From the NCBI GenBank assembly GCA_046582475.1, contig JAYGEH010000095.1, positions 1-5,727 on the forward strand: a stretch of 5,727 nucleotides of DNA, given 5' to 3'. Within the stretch, counting starts at the first letter, position 1; every line of letters starts with the position of its first letter. Shown piece by piece: positions 1 to 5,191 of this stretch. The translations under genes were made by a program, and so were the position numbers. The notes below the pieces were generated by a model, which was given only the letters and a program-made list of their open reading frames with translations, ran no database searches and was not told the DNA's origin. This DNA comes from GCA-2687515 sp046582475 (lineage in GTDB: Bacteria > Pseudomonadota > Alphaproteobacteria > Rhodospirillales > UBA2165).

Positions 1-132
1 GATATCAGCGGCGCTCTTGATGGATTGGCAGCAAATATTTTCACCGACGATGTTCACGTCGCCGAACAAGGTAACCGCCATATTGCACGGGCCATGTTTC
101 CCCATGTGATGAAACTTCTCCGGCCCAATTGA
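1..132 (+). CDS. SGNH/GDSL-type hydrolase, C-terminal end only (partial)
   Basis: Frame 1 is open from the first base to a TGA at 130-132 and gives 43 residues. The stretch FTDDVHVAEQGNRHIARAM (residues 14-32) matches the last conserved block of SGNH/GDSL hydrolases. There an Asp-x-x-His pair (here D16 and H19) supplies two residues of the Ser-Asp-His triad and is followed by a helix of the form 'GN..IA..'. Known members are esterases, lipases or acyl-ester hydrolases acting on sugars, lipids or cell-wall acetyl groups. The N-terminal GDS block with the nucleophilic Ser lies outside the window, so neither subfamily nor substrate can be given. The gene ends before the AT-rich gap and no terminator is evident after it. 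The call rests on one short motif; an unrelated protein with a similar tail is possible. Confidence 0.68.
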   Translation, partial: DISGALDGLAANIFTDDVHVAEQGNRHIARAMFPHVMKLLRPN

Positions 133-563
133 ACCCTATACTTGGTTTAATGCGATACGTCCCTCGCAAATTAAATTCCATTCTGTAAATCGTCACCAGA
201 GCCAGTTGCTTGCAGCGAAGGTCATTGTGATCGATGATCGATCTGTTTAAATCAATTTCGAATATCATGGCGTTCCTGTTCCGCTACCGTGATGAAGCCT
301 GGCGCGAACGCTAGAGCGGTTCCGGATAAATATGAACCATTTGCCCTGTTGACCAGCGCTGAGAAACTGTTTCCCCGTGAACCACAGGCTCGAGAACGGG
401 TCGAGATATTTCGAAAAGAATCAGACATTCTGGAAAATGTCATGAGATTTATACGCTCGATTCTATAATTCCTAAATTTGGTTTCCGAACAGAACCAGAC
501 CAAATTCAGAGTTCTTCAACAGTATCGACCTTGATCGGACGTTAGGGATTTTCGCCTGAAAAT
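133..563. other. AT-richer intergenic stretch without a convincing gene
   Basis: About 430 bases, visibly richer in A/T than the flanking genes, lie between the hydrolase stop and the promoter of the dehydrogenase unit. Open frames here are short, lack good ribosome binding sites and resemble no family I know. What can be seen: a tandem pair of TGATCGA at 228-241; the palindromic element at 306-338 (listed separately); a hairpin with arms CTCGA (389-393) and TCGAG (401-405); and a hairpin at its right edge with arms ATTTTC (548-553) and GAAAAT (558-563). The composition would fit horizontally acquired or decayed DNA, or simply a long regulatory gap; the sequence alone does not decide. Confidence 0.6.
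306..338. repeat. Decayed palindromic intergenic repeat (AGAGCGGTTCC type)
   Basis: Two overlapping hairpins share one arm. GAACGCT (306-312) pairs with AGCGGTTC (315-322), leaving one bulged G (318) and a 2-base loop. Alternatively GGTTC (318-322) pairs with GAACC (334-338) across an 11-base loop. The core CTAGAGCGGTTCC resembles, from memory, arms of palindromic elements scattered between genes in many alphaproteobacteria. There the full form would run AGAGCGGTTC...GAACCGCTCT; here the right arm breaks down after GAACC. Family membership is inference and needs a genome-wide copy count. Confidence 0.4.
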
Positions 564-591
564 TTGCCAACCCCCCATCTTCATTTAGAAT
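564..591 (+). promoter_or_regulatory. Probable sigma70-type promoter for the SDR-amidohydrolase unit
   Basis: TTGCCA (564-569) matches the -35 consensus at five of six positions. It is followed after 16 bases by TAGAAT (586-591), which matches the -10 consensus at five of six. Transcription would start near base 598, giving a leader of about 75 bases before the ATG at 673. The surrounding DNA is AT-rich, which raises the chance of accidental matches, but this is the best-spaced pair upstream of the gene. Confidence 0.55.
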
Positions 592-604
592 AGCCGACAA
601 CAAA

Positions 605-620
605 TCCGCCTTTGCGGAGG
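605..620 (+). promoter_or_regulatory. Leader hairpin covering a purine-rich GGAGG
   Basis: TCCGC (605-609) and GCGGA (614-618) form a 5-bp stem with a 4-base loop in the predicted leader of the dehydrogenase mRNA. The right arm overlaps the GGAGG at 616-620, which lies just before an ATG at 624 that opens a 31-codon frame. The hairpin could therefore hide that site from ribosomes. It does not touch the dehydrogenase's own binding site at 663-667. Stem length is modest, so chance is possible. Confidence 0.3.
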
Positions 621-623
621 AGC

Positions 624-719
624 ATGGCGGACCAAAACGCGAAAATGGTGGATCGCAAATCTGGAGGTAGAAATGGACTTGCAATTGAAGGGCAAAACCG
701 CGCTGGTCACTGGGGGTAG
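624..719 (+). CDS. Possible 31-codon leader ORF overlapping the SDR start
   Basis: ATG at 624 follows GGAGGAG (616-622) very closely and opens a 31-residue frame beginning MADQNAKMVDRKSGG and ending at TAG 717-719. It runs past the dehydrogenase start (673) in a different frame. The peptide is basic and glycine-rich and resembles nothing I recognise. If translated, it could influence dehydrogenase initiation by coupling or interference. The spacing between GGAGGAG and the ATG is too short to be ideal, and the dehydrogenase has its own strong binding site, so this may be a chance frame. Confidence 0.22.
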   Translation: MADQNAKMVDRKSGGRNGLAIEGQNRAGHWG

Positions 720-1482
720 CGAAGGAATAGGCAAGGGAATTGCGCTCGGCCTGGCGCAGGAAGGTGTGGATGTGTCGATCTGCGCGCGGCGCGCCGACGT
801 TCTGGAGGCCGCCGCCCAGGAAATCCGCGATGCGACCGGCGCCAACGTCCTCGCCATCGTGACCGACCTTACCGTTGATGATCAGGCGAAGAAATTCGTC
901 GAAGACAGCGCCGCCCAATTCGGCCGCATCGACATCATGGTCAATAATGCCGGATCGTCGCCGGGCGGTGTAATCGAGCATCTGTCGGAAGCCGATTGGG
1001 AACAGTCTTTGCAACTCAAATTCATGGGCTACGTCCGATGCCTGCGCTACGTCCTGCCGATCATGGTCCGCCAAAATGGCGGGCGCGTGGTCAATCTGAT
1101 TGGCAATGACGGCGTCAAACCATCCTATTGGGAGATCGCGCCAGGCGCCGCGAATGCCGCGGGCCTGAACCTTACCATGTCGCTTGCAGCCCAGTACGGC
1201 GAGAAAAATATCAGCTTCGTTGCGGTCAATCCCGGCCCGGTGCGGACAGAGCGCTGGGCGGGCCTGGTCAAAGCCATGGCGCGGGACATGAAACTGACCA
1301 TCGAGGAAGCCGACAAACTGGCGCCGTCTTCCATTCCGCTCGGCCGCATTGCCGAAACCGAAGAAGTCGCAAATCTTTGTGTGATGCTCGCCTCGCCGCT
1401 GATGCATTTCGTCAACGGAAGCCAAATCGAAATCGACGGTGGCCAGCAGAAATCGCTGATGGACCGGTTGCGGGACCGCTGA
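673..1482 (+). CDS. Divergent short-chain dehydrogenase/reductase (SDR) lacking the standard catalytic tetrad
   Basis: This 269-residue protein has the length and layout of classical SDRs, which use NAD(P)H to interconvert hydroxyl and carbonyl groups in the cytosol. The dinucleotide site TGGSEGIG is at residues 13-20, the structural NNAG at 91-94, the PG motif at 187-188, and a C-terminal segment ending in IDGG at 254-257. The start is supported by GGAGG at 663-667, five bases before the ATG. Aligned without gaps to E. coli FabG spacing, the Asn-Ser-Tyr-Lys tetrad positions hold K116, G144, P157 and N161, so all four are replaced and Lys and Asn look exchanged. Tyr152 is the nearest tyrosine, five residues early. 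I recall other SDRs with a Lys at the Asn position and 'NAA' at the Lys position, so this is probably a diverged subgroup. Activity may differ from simple alcohol oxidation. It is first in a unit with the amidohydrolase, 18 bases downstream. Confidence 0.95.
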   Translation: MDLQLKGKTALVTGGSEGIGKGIALGLAQEGVDVSICARRADVLEAAAQEIRDATGANVLAIVTDLTVDDQAKKFVEDSAAQFGRIDIMVNNAGSSPGGVIEHLSEADWEQSLQLKFMGYVRCLRYVLPIMVRQNGGRVVNLIGNDGVKPSYWEIAPGAANAAGLNLTMSLAAQYGEKNISFVAVNPGPVRTERWAGLVKAMARDMKLTIEEADKLAPSSIPLGRIAETEEVANLCVMLASPLMHFVNGSQIEIDGGQQKSLMDRLRDR

Positions 1483-1487
1483 TCCCC

Positions 1488-1493
1488 GGGGAG
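1488..1493 (+). promoter_or_regulatory. Ribosome binding site of the amidohydrolase
   Basis: GGGGAG at 1488-1493 lies in the 18-base gap after the SDR stop, seven bases before the ATG at 1501. It supports that start and independent initiation of the second gene on a shared mRNA. Confidence 0.65.
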
Positions 1494-1500
1494 AACGGCT

Positions 1501-2496
1501 ATGACCGTTATCGATGTCCACGCTCATCTGGTGCCGGCGAGCGCCATCGACACCCTGGCTGACCGGGGCCGCGATTTCGGCATCCAGTTGATCGAGACCG
1601 AACCAGGCTGCCATTGCTGCCGCTTCGAAAGTGGCATGCAGATCCGCCCTTTTTTCGAGGCCCTGACAAACGCCGAGCTACGCCTCGATGAAATGGACCG
1701 CCACGGTGTCGACCGCGAGGTGCTGAGCATCTGGACCGATATTTTTGGCTACGACCTGCCGGCCGACAAAGGCGCCCGCTGGCACACGATGTTGAACGAC
1801 AGTCTCGCCCAGCTATGCAATGGTCACGCATCACGATTTTCCTGGCTGGCATCGGGCGCCATGCAGGATGCGGCGGCGGCCGCCGGCGAGCTTGAACGGA
1901 GCATGAAGGCCGGTGCGGTCGGCGCCATCGTCGCCACCCATGTGGACGGCAAAAATCTCGGCGAATGTAGGCTTGACGAGTTCTGGGCCGCCTCCGTGGA
2001 GCTTGCTTCGCCGGTTTTCCTGCATCCCGCTCAGCCCGTGCCGCCGGCGCGCGCCGAGCGTTTCGCGCTGAACCAGATCGTCGCCTACACCAACGACACC
2101 ACCCTGGCCGTGGGTTCGTTGATTTCAGCCGGGGTGATGGACCGCTTTCCCGGCCTGGAATTTATTCTTTCCCATGGCGGTGGATCGGTGCCATTTCTGA
2201 TCGGCCGGTTCGACCGGATGCATCGGGTGGCGGATCCGAAGGCGACCGGAAATGTGGCGGAACACCCTCCGTCGCAATACTTGAACCGATTCCATTACGA
2301 CACCATCCTCAATCACGGTCCGGCCCTGAATTATCTGCGTGAGCTGGTGGGCATCGAGCGGCTGCTGCTTGGCACCGATCTGCCCTTTCCACCGGGAGAC
2401 CCCGATCCGCTGACGACGCTACGGGGCGCTGGATTCCGTGCATCCGAGATCAATCAAATTGTCGACACAAACCCGAACCGGCTGTTTCATTTTTGA
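1501..2496 (+). CDS. Amidohydrolase family 2 protein, ACMSD / aromatic-acid decarboxylase type
   Basis: This 331-residue protein aligns in order and length with 2-amino-3-carboxymuconate-6-semialdehyde decarboxylase (ACMSD). That TIM-barrel family also includes gamma-resorcylate and 5-carboxyvanillate decarboxylases, and usually removes CO2 from aromatic or enol acids with one divalent metal. All metal-site residues are visible: HxH at H7/H9, H175 in VFLHPAQPV, H225 in SHGGG and D293 in GTDLPFP. R49 and R239 sit where ACMSD's substrate-carboxylate arginines (R51, R239 in the Pseudomonas enzyme) are expected. A family-typical GVMDRFPGLEFILSHGGG segment spans residues 211-228. A Cys/His cluster CHCC (37-40) lies just before R49 in the region of the substrate-side loop. 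No kynurenine-pathway gene is nearby, so the substrate is probably not ACMS itself. A carboxylated intermediate linked to the upstream SDR is plausible; a hydrolase role is the alternative. Confidence 0.92.
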   Translation: MTVIDVHAHLVPASAIDTLADRGRDFGIQLIETEPGCHCCRFESGMQIRPFFEALTNAELRLDEMDRHGVDREVLSIWTDIFGYDLPADKGARWHTMLNDSLAQLCNGHASRFSWLASGAMQDAAAAAGELERSMKAGAVGAIVATHVDGKNLGECRLDEFWAASVELASPVFLHPAQPVPPARAERFALNQIVAYTNDTTLAVGSLISAGVMDRFPGLEFILSHGGGSVPFLIGRFDRMHRVADPKATGNVAEHPPSQYLNRFHYDTILNHGPALNYLRELVGIERLLLGTDLPFPPGDPDPLTTLRGAGFRASEINQIVDTNPNRLFHF

Positions 2497-2523
2497 GTGC
2501 CCCGATAACTCTTTAACCGATTG

Positions 2524-2571
2524 AAGGGTTTGAAGGTGCCGGAAATTGCCGGTTCGCGCCCTTGAATTTTT
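2524..2571 (+). terminator. Weak candidate terminator between convergent genes
   Basis: The 89 bases between the two convergent stop codons can fold: AAGGG (2524-2528) or AAGG (2533-2536) with CCCTT (2559-2563), enclosing CCGG (2539-2542) and CCGG (2549-2552). TTTTT (2567-2571) follows three bases after the stem. The stem is interrupted and short, so it may be inefficient or not a terminator. TTGAAGG is also directly repeated at 2521-2527 and 2530-2536. Confidence 0.3.
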
Positions 2572-2585
2572 GGCTTGGGCGGAAT

Positions 2586-3551
2586 TCAGTCTTTGATCGA
2601 AGTCCCAAGGGATTTGGCGCATGCCTTCTGATAGGCAAGACCGGCCAGAGCCAGGTCGCCCAAGGGGTGGGCGCGGAATATGAAGGCGGTGCGTTCCGCG
2701 CCGGTGCGCCGCCCGGCAACGTCGCCAAGCACCAGACCGGAAAGATCGCCGGCAACCAGATCCGCCTTTACCAACGGGCTTGGCATGCTGGCTTCTTGTT
2801 CCAAATCGTCGATGATGATCCGCTCGAACAGGGCAAGGCTGTCGATGATCCAAGGCGCGGCAAAGTCGGTTATCGCCGCGAACGCCCCCGGCTTCAACCA
2901 ACCCGCATCGAGAAAGGGCTCGAGCCTGGCCGATTGGGTGACAGCCGAAATGACCAGATCGGCGTCTGTTACGGCTTCCCGCGCGGAGTTGCTGGCGATG
3001 GCGGACAATCCCAAATCATCGGCGGATTTGCATAAGGAATCGATATTGGGCCGGCCACGGCCAAACGCCCGGACCTCCCGTAAGGGGAACAATGCGGCAA
3101 AGGCTTCAAGATGGCTATGGGCCTGGACACCGCACCCTATGAAGGCCGCAATGGCGGAATTGGGATTGGCCAGGCGTTTGGCGGCCACCGCGCTCAATCC
3201 GGCGGTGCGTACCGCGGTGACCCAGTTGCCGTCGATGACCGCCACCGGGAGGCCGGTTTCGCTGTCCAGAAGCGTGACCAGCGCATTGATCTGCTTGAGC
3301 CCGCGCTCCGCATTGCCGGGGTTGAGGACAAGCGCCTTTACCGCCAGGAAAGGTGGCTCATCGGCGGCCGCCAGTGTCGCCATCATATATCTTGCGTCCG
3401 GCTCGACCACCGCCTTGGGCGCGTACCAAACTTTGGATTGGGCATGGCCGCGTATCAAGTGCTCGATGGCCTCCACCGCTTCCCCGGCGGTGACACCCAA
3501 TCCATGCAGGGTTTCTTCGGATAGATAAAGGAAGGTTCCGGTCCCGGTCAC
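2586..3551 (-). CDS. Ornithine cyclodeaminase / mu-crystallin family protein
   Basis: This protein belongs to the NAD(P)-binding family of ornithine cyclodeaminase, bacterial alanine dehydrogenases of that fold, and ketimine reductases. No ATG fits the start. GTG at 3551 gives 321 residues; GTG at 3599 would add 16. I prefer 3551 because the family begins a few residues before the FLYLSEE strand, a weak GAAAG lies seven bases upstream, and residue numbers then fall close to ornithine cyclodeaminase: K72 (K69), R115 in TAVRTAG (R112), D229 (D228). The Rossmann motif GCGVQ is at 139-143, and the C-terminal GRRTGAERTAF...GDLALA block starts near 280. K46 occupies roughly the site of the substrate arginine (R45 in the Pseudomonas putida enzyme), so the substrate may not be ornithine. 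Candidate roles are proline formation, imine reduction or amino-acid dehydrogenation. It is a lone minus-strand gene, convergent with the amidohydrolase and divergent from the acyl-CoA dehydrogenase. Confidence 0.92.
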   Translation of the reverse strand: MTGTGTFLYLSEETLHGLGVTAGEAVEAIEHLIRGHAQSKVWYAPKAVVEPDARYMMATLAAADEPPFLAVKALVLNPGNAERGLKQINALVTLLDSETGLPVAVIDGNWVTAVRTAGLSAVAAKRLANPNSAIAAFIGCGVQAHSHLEAFAALFPLREVRAFGRGRPNIDSLCKSADDLGLSAIASNSAREAVTDADLVISAVTQSARLEPFLDAGWLKPGAFAAITDFAAPWIIDSLALFERIIIDDLEQEASMPSPLVKADLVAGDLSGLVLGDVAGRRTGAERTAFIFRAHPLGDLALAGLAYQKACAKSLGTSIKD

Positions 3552-3675
3552 ACCATGACTTTCAATCTGGTTCGGCCATTTGCGATTATGACCGTGCACG
3601 CGCGTCTGTCTAGCGGCCCCGGATATGGCTACGCGTTCCGGCCAAATTAGGCCACGTCCAGCGGGCCCGCTTGGG

Positions 3676-3713
3676 CTTTCCAGCGCGCTCTCTTTCCATG
3701 CCCGCGCTTTCCA
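3676..3713. repeat. Three spaced CTTTCCA repeats in the divergent regulatory region
   Basis: CTTTCCA occurs at 3676-3682, 3692-3698 and 3707-3713, at steps of 16 and 15 bases. The first and third copies extend to CTTTCCA(G/A)CGCGC; the second continues TGCCCGCG. They lie in one orientation between the divergent cyclodeaminase-family and acyl-CoA dehydrogenase genes, 55 to 92 bases before the latter's ATG. Regular spacing of about one and a half helical turns suggests a direct-repeat operator or the remains of a short tandem duplication; no regulator gene is in the window. Confidence 0.45.
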
Positions 3714-3722
3714 ACGCGCCTG

Positions 3723-3733
3723 TAATCTGATTA
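3723..3733. repeat. Short perfect inverted repeat TAATC-T-GATTA upstream of the acyl-CoA dehydrogenase
   Basis: TAATC (3723-3727) and GATTA (3729-3733) form a compact palindrome around one T, ten bases after the last CTTTCCA repeat and 35 bases before the acyl-CoA dehydrogenase ATG. Its position suits an operator or core promoter element. It is short enough to be coincidence. Confidence 0.25.
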
Positions 3734-3757
3734 ATTGCGGCCATTACAAAATGGATT

Positions 3758-3761
3758 GGAG
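3758..3761 (+). promoter_or_regulatory. Ribosome binding site deciding the acyl-CoA dehydrogenase start
   Basis: GGAG at 3758-3761 lies six bases before the ATG at 3768. The same frame is open further upstream to a TTG at 3735, but that codon has no suitable binding site, and the family's first helix begins directly after the ATG start. Confidence 0.6.
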
Positions 3762-3767
3762 TGGCCC

Positions 3768-4955
3768 ATGGCTGAGCCATTTGTCGTCGATGAATTTCAA
3801 GAAGCGGTGCTGGATACGGTGCGCCGCTATGTGGACGAAGTGGTGCGCCCGGTGGCCGCCGATCTGGACCGCAACACCGATCCGGAAGACGGCTTTTCCT
3901 GGGATATCGTCGAAAAAGCCGATGCAGCCGGCATCCGCACCATGACCTTGTCCGAGGAATGGGGCGGCATCGGCGCCTCGTCGCTGACCACCGGCATGGT
4001 GATCGAGGAATTGGCGCGCGGCGATATCGGCGTATCGGTGATCATGGCGCAAACCCTGAAGATCGCGCAAATCCTGCAAGTCGCCCTCACGCCCGACCAG
4101 CAGCAGCGCTATATTCCGGGCTTCCGCGACGATCCCAGGGGCATCCTGGCGATCGGCATCACTGAGCCGGAAACCGCGTCCAACTATTTTCTTGCCGGCG
4201 ACTGGTCGTTCACCACCAAGGCCGAAAAGACGAAAGGCGGCTGGCTGGTCAACGGCATGAAGCATTTCATTTCCAACGGCAACCGGGCCTCGATCTATCT
4301 GTTGTTCGTGCAGACCGAAAAGGGCAAGCCCCTGCACCAAGGCTCGACCTGCTTCATCCTCAAGCGCGATACCCCCGGCTTCAGCATCGGCCGCGTCCAC
4401 GACAAGATGGGCGAGCGCCTGGCCAACAACGCCGAACTGATCTTCACCGATTGCTTCATTCCCGACGAAGATGTCATCGGCGTCCCCGGCAACGGCTTCC
4501 AGGTGCTGGTGGATTTCTTCCCCGCCTCCAACGCCTATGCCGCCGCCACCGTCATCGGCAACGCCCAGACCACCTACGAGCTCAGCCTCGAATGGGCGAA
4601 AAACCGCGTCCAGGGCGGCAAGCCGCTGATCGAGCATGACGGCATCCGCAGCCAACTGGCGGAGATGCACATGATGATCGACGTGGCCCGCACCTATGTG
4701 CGCAAAGCCACCTGGATGGCCGACAACCGGGATCGCGTTCCTTGGGACCCGGCCCTCGGCGCCCTGCCCAAGGTCTATGCCTCGCAGGCCGCCTGGAAGA
4801 TCGCCACCTGGGCGTCGGAAATCCATGGCGGCTCGGGCTATATGAAGGAAATCGGCCTGGAAAAACTGATGCGCGACGCCGCCGCGTTCCTGCATTCGGA
4901 CGGCGTCAACCGGACCCTGCTCTTGAAAGCCGCCAACGCCCTGTACGAGGATTGA
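3768..4955 (+). CDS. Acyl-CoA dehydrogenase, FAD-dependent, with Asp at the catalytic-base position
   Basis: This protein of 395 residues, the usual family length, would oxidise an acyl-CoA at alpha-beta using FAD and pass electrons to electron-transfer flavoprotein in the cytosol. The N-terminal helical domain covers about residues 1-120. The beta domain, about 125-235, contains ITEPETASN (131-139, the FAD-contact segment) and VNGMKHFISNG (161-171). The C-terminal helical domain, about 240-395, carries RSQLAEM (294-300), EIHGGSGYMKE (351-361) and the final RDAAAF block (369-374). In medium-chain enzymes that block leads to the catalytic Glu nine residues after its Arg; here that position is D378 (codon 4899-4901) in HSDG. 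The alternative Glu site of long-chain and isovaleryl enzymes aligns with S254. No frameshift is visible. Substrate cannot be assigned; a branched, cyclic or otherwise unusual acyl-CoA is possible. It appears monocistronic, with hairpins and a terminator following. Confidence 0.95.
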   Translation: MAEPFVVDEFQEAVLDTVRRYVDEVVRPVAADLDRNTDPEDGFSWDIVEKADAAGIRTMTLSEEWGGIGASSLTTGMVIEELARGDIGVSVIMAQTLKIAQILQVALTPDQQQRYIPGFRDDPRGILAIGITEPETASNYFLAGDWSFTTKAEKTKGGWLVNGMKHFISNGNRASIYLLFVQTEKGKPLHQGSTCFILKRDTPGFSIGRVHDKMGERLANNAELIFTDCFIPDEDVIGVPGNGFQVLVDFFPASNAYAAATVIGNAQTTYELSLEWAKNRVQGGKPLIEHDGIRSQLAEMHMMIDVARTYVRKATWMADNRDRVPWDPALGALPKVYASQAAWKIATWASEIHGGSGYMKEIGLEKLMRDAAAFLHSDGVNRTLLLKAANALYED

Positions 4956-4961
4956 ATTTCT

Positions 4962-5007
4962 CGGATCAATGTCCCTCACCCTCAGGGGTTTGGTGTACTT
5001 TGATCCG
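4962..5007. repeat. Large interrupted hairpin just after the acyl-CoA dehydrogenase
   Basis: CGGATCAA (4962-4969) is exactly complementary to TTGATCCG (5000-5007). Inside the 30-base interval GT (4971-4972) can pair with AC (4997-4998) and CACC (4977-4980) with GGTG (4992-4995); ACCC/GGGT around TCAG (4978-4989) is an alternative. It begins six bases after the stop codon but has no T-run after it. It could protect the mRNA 3' end, aid termination, or bind a protein. Confidence 0.5.
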
Positions 5008-5096
5008 GGGTATAGCCAAATCCGTCCTTGAGGCGGCTCAGCGGCCGGATTTGACATGTCTTTTCTTGCAGCCCTGGAGGGCCGCATATTACATGC

Positions 5097-5134
5097 AAAA
5101 ACAAGACGCCGGGCCGCCCCAAGTCTTGTTTTTT
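5097..5134 (+). terminator. Intrinsic terminator, probably bidirectional
   Basis: AAAAACAAGAC (5097-5107) pairs perfectly with GTCTTGTTTTT (5123-5133), an 11-bp stem with a 15-base GC-rich loop in which GGG (5111-5113) can pair with CCC (5117-5119). The stem runs into six Ts (5129-5134). The run of As on the left gives the same shape on the other strand. It would end transcription from the acyl-CoA dehydrogenase about 180 bases after its stop. As it lies only 62 bases before the alcohol dehydrogenase ATG, attenuation of that gene is a second possibility. Confidence 0.75.
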
Positions 5135-5184
5135 CGATTAAACATTGAAAAAAGTACACTGAGCGAATGGAAGGACTTTATTCA

Positions 5185-5191
5185 AAGGTGG
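5185..5191 (+). promoter_or_regulatory. Ribosome binding site of the zinc alcohol dehydrogenase
   Basis: AAGGTGG at 5185-5191 lies four bases before the ATG at 5196 (seven bases from the AAGG part). It supports this start, which is followed directly by the family-typical MKALVLE opening. A clear promoter between the terminator and this site is not evident; TACACT at 5155-5160 is a possible -10 but lacks a good -35. Confidence 0.5.

Noticed and set aside
234..314. 26-codon plus-strand frame starting MIDLFKSISN and ending at the palindromic repeat
   Set aside because: It is very short, poorly spaced from GAAGG (217-221), and nothing supports it as a gene or as a recognisable gene remnant.
252..503. 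83-codon minus-strand frame in the AT-rich gap
   Set aside because: No binding site, no recognisable family, and it overlaps the palindromic repeat; probably non-coding.
472..1614. 380-codon minus-strand open frame opposite the SDR
   Set aside because: It lies opposite a clear SDR, resembles no family, and is explained by the GC-rich codon pattern of the plus-strand gene leaving few stops.
2557..2581. CGCCC/GGGCG hairpin with a 15-base loop between the convergent genes
   Set aside because: Five base pairs, a large loop and no T-run on either strand; the alternative fold with TTTTT is the better terminator candidate.
2680..3528. 282-codon plus-strand open frame opposite the cyclodeaminase-family gene
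   Set aside because: It is rich in Ser, Ala and Arg without motifs, while the minus strand encodes a complete, recognisable enzyme.
5051..5090. TTGACA at 5051-5056 as a -35 element
   Set aside because: No acceptable -10 lies 15-19 bases downstream, and any transcript would run straight into the intrinsic terminator.
3744..5159. 471-codon minus-strand open frame opposite the acyl-CoA dehydrogenase
   Set aside because: It is His/Gly/Ala-rich with no recognisable domain and runs through the terminator and hairpin region; a mirror of the real gene's codon bias.
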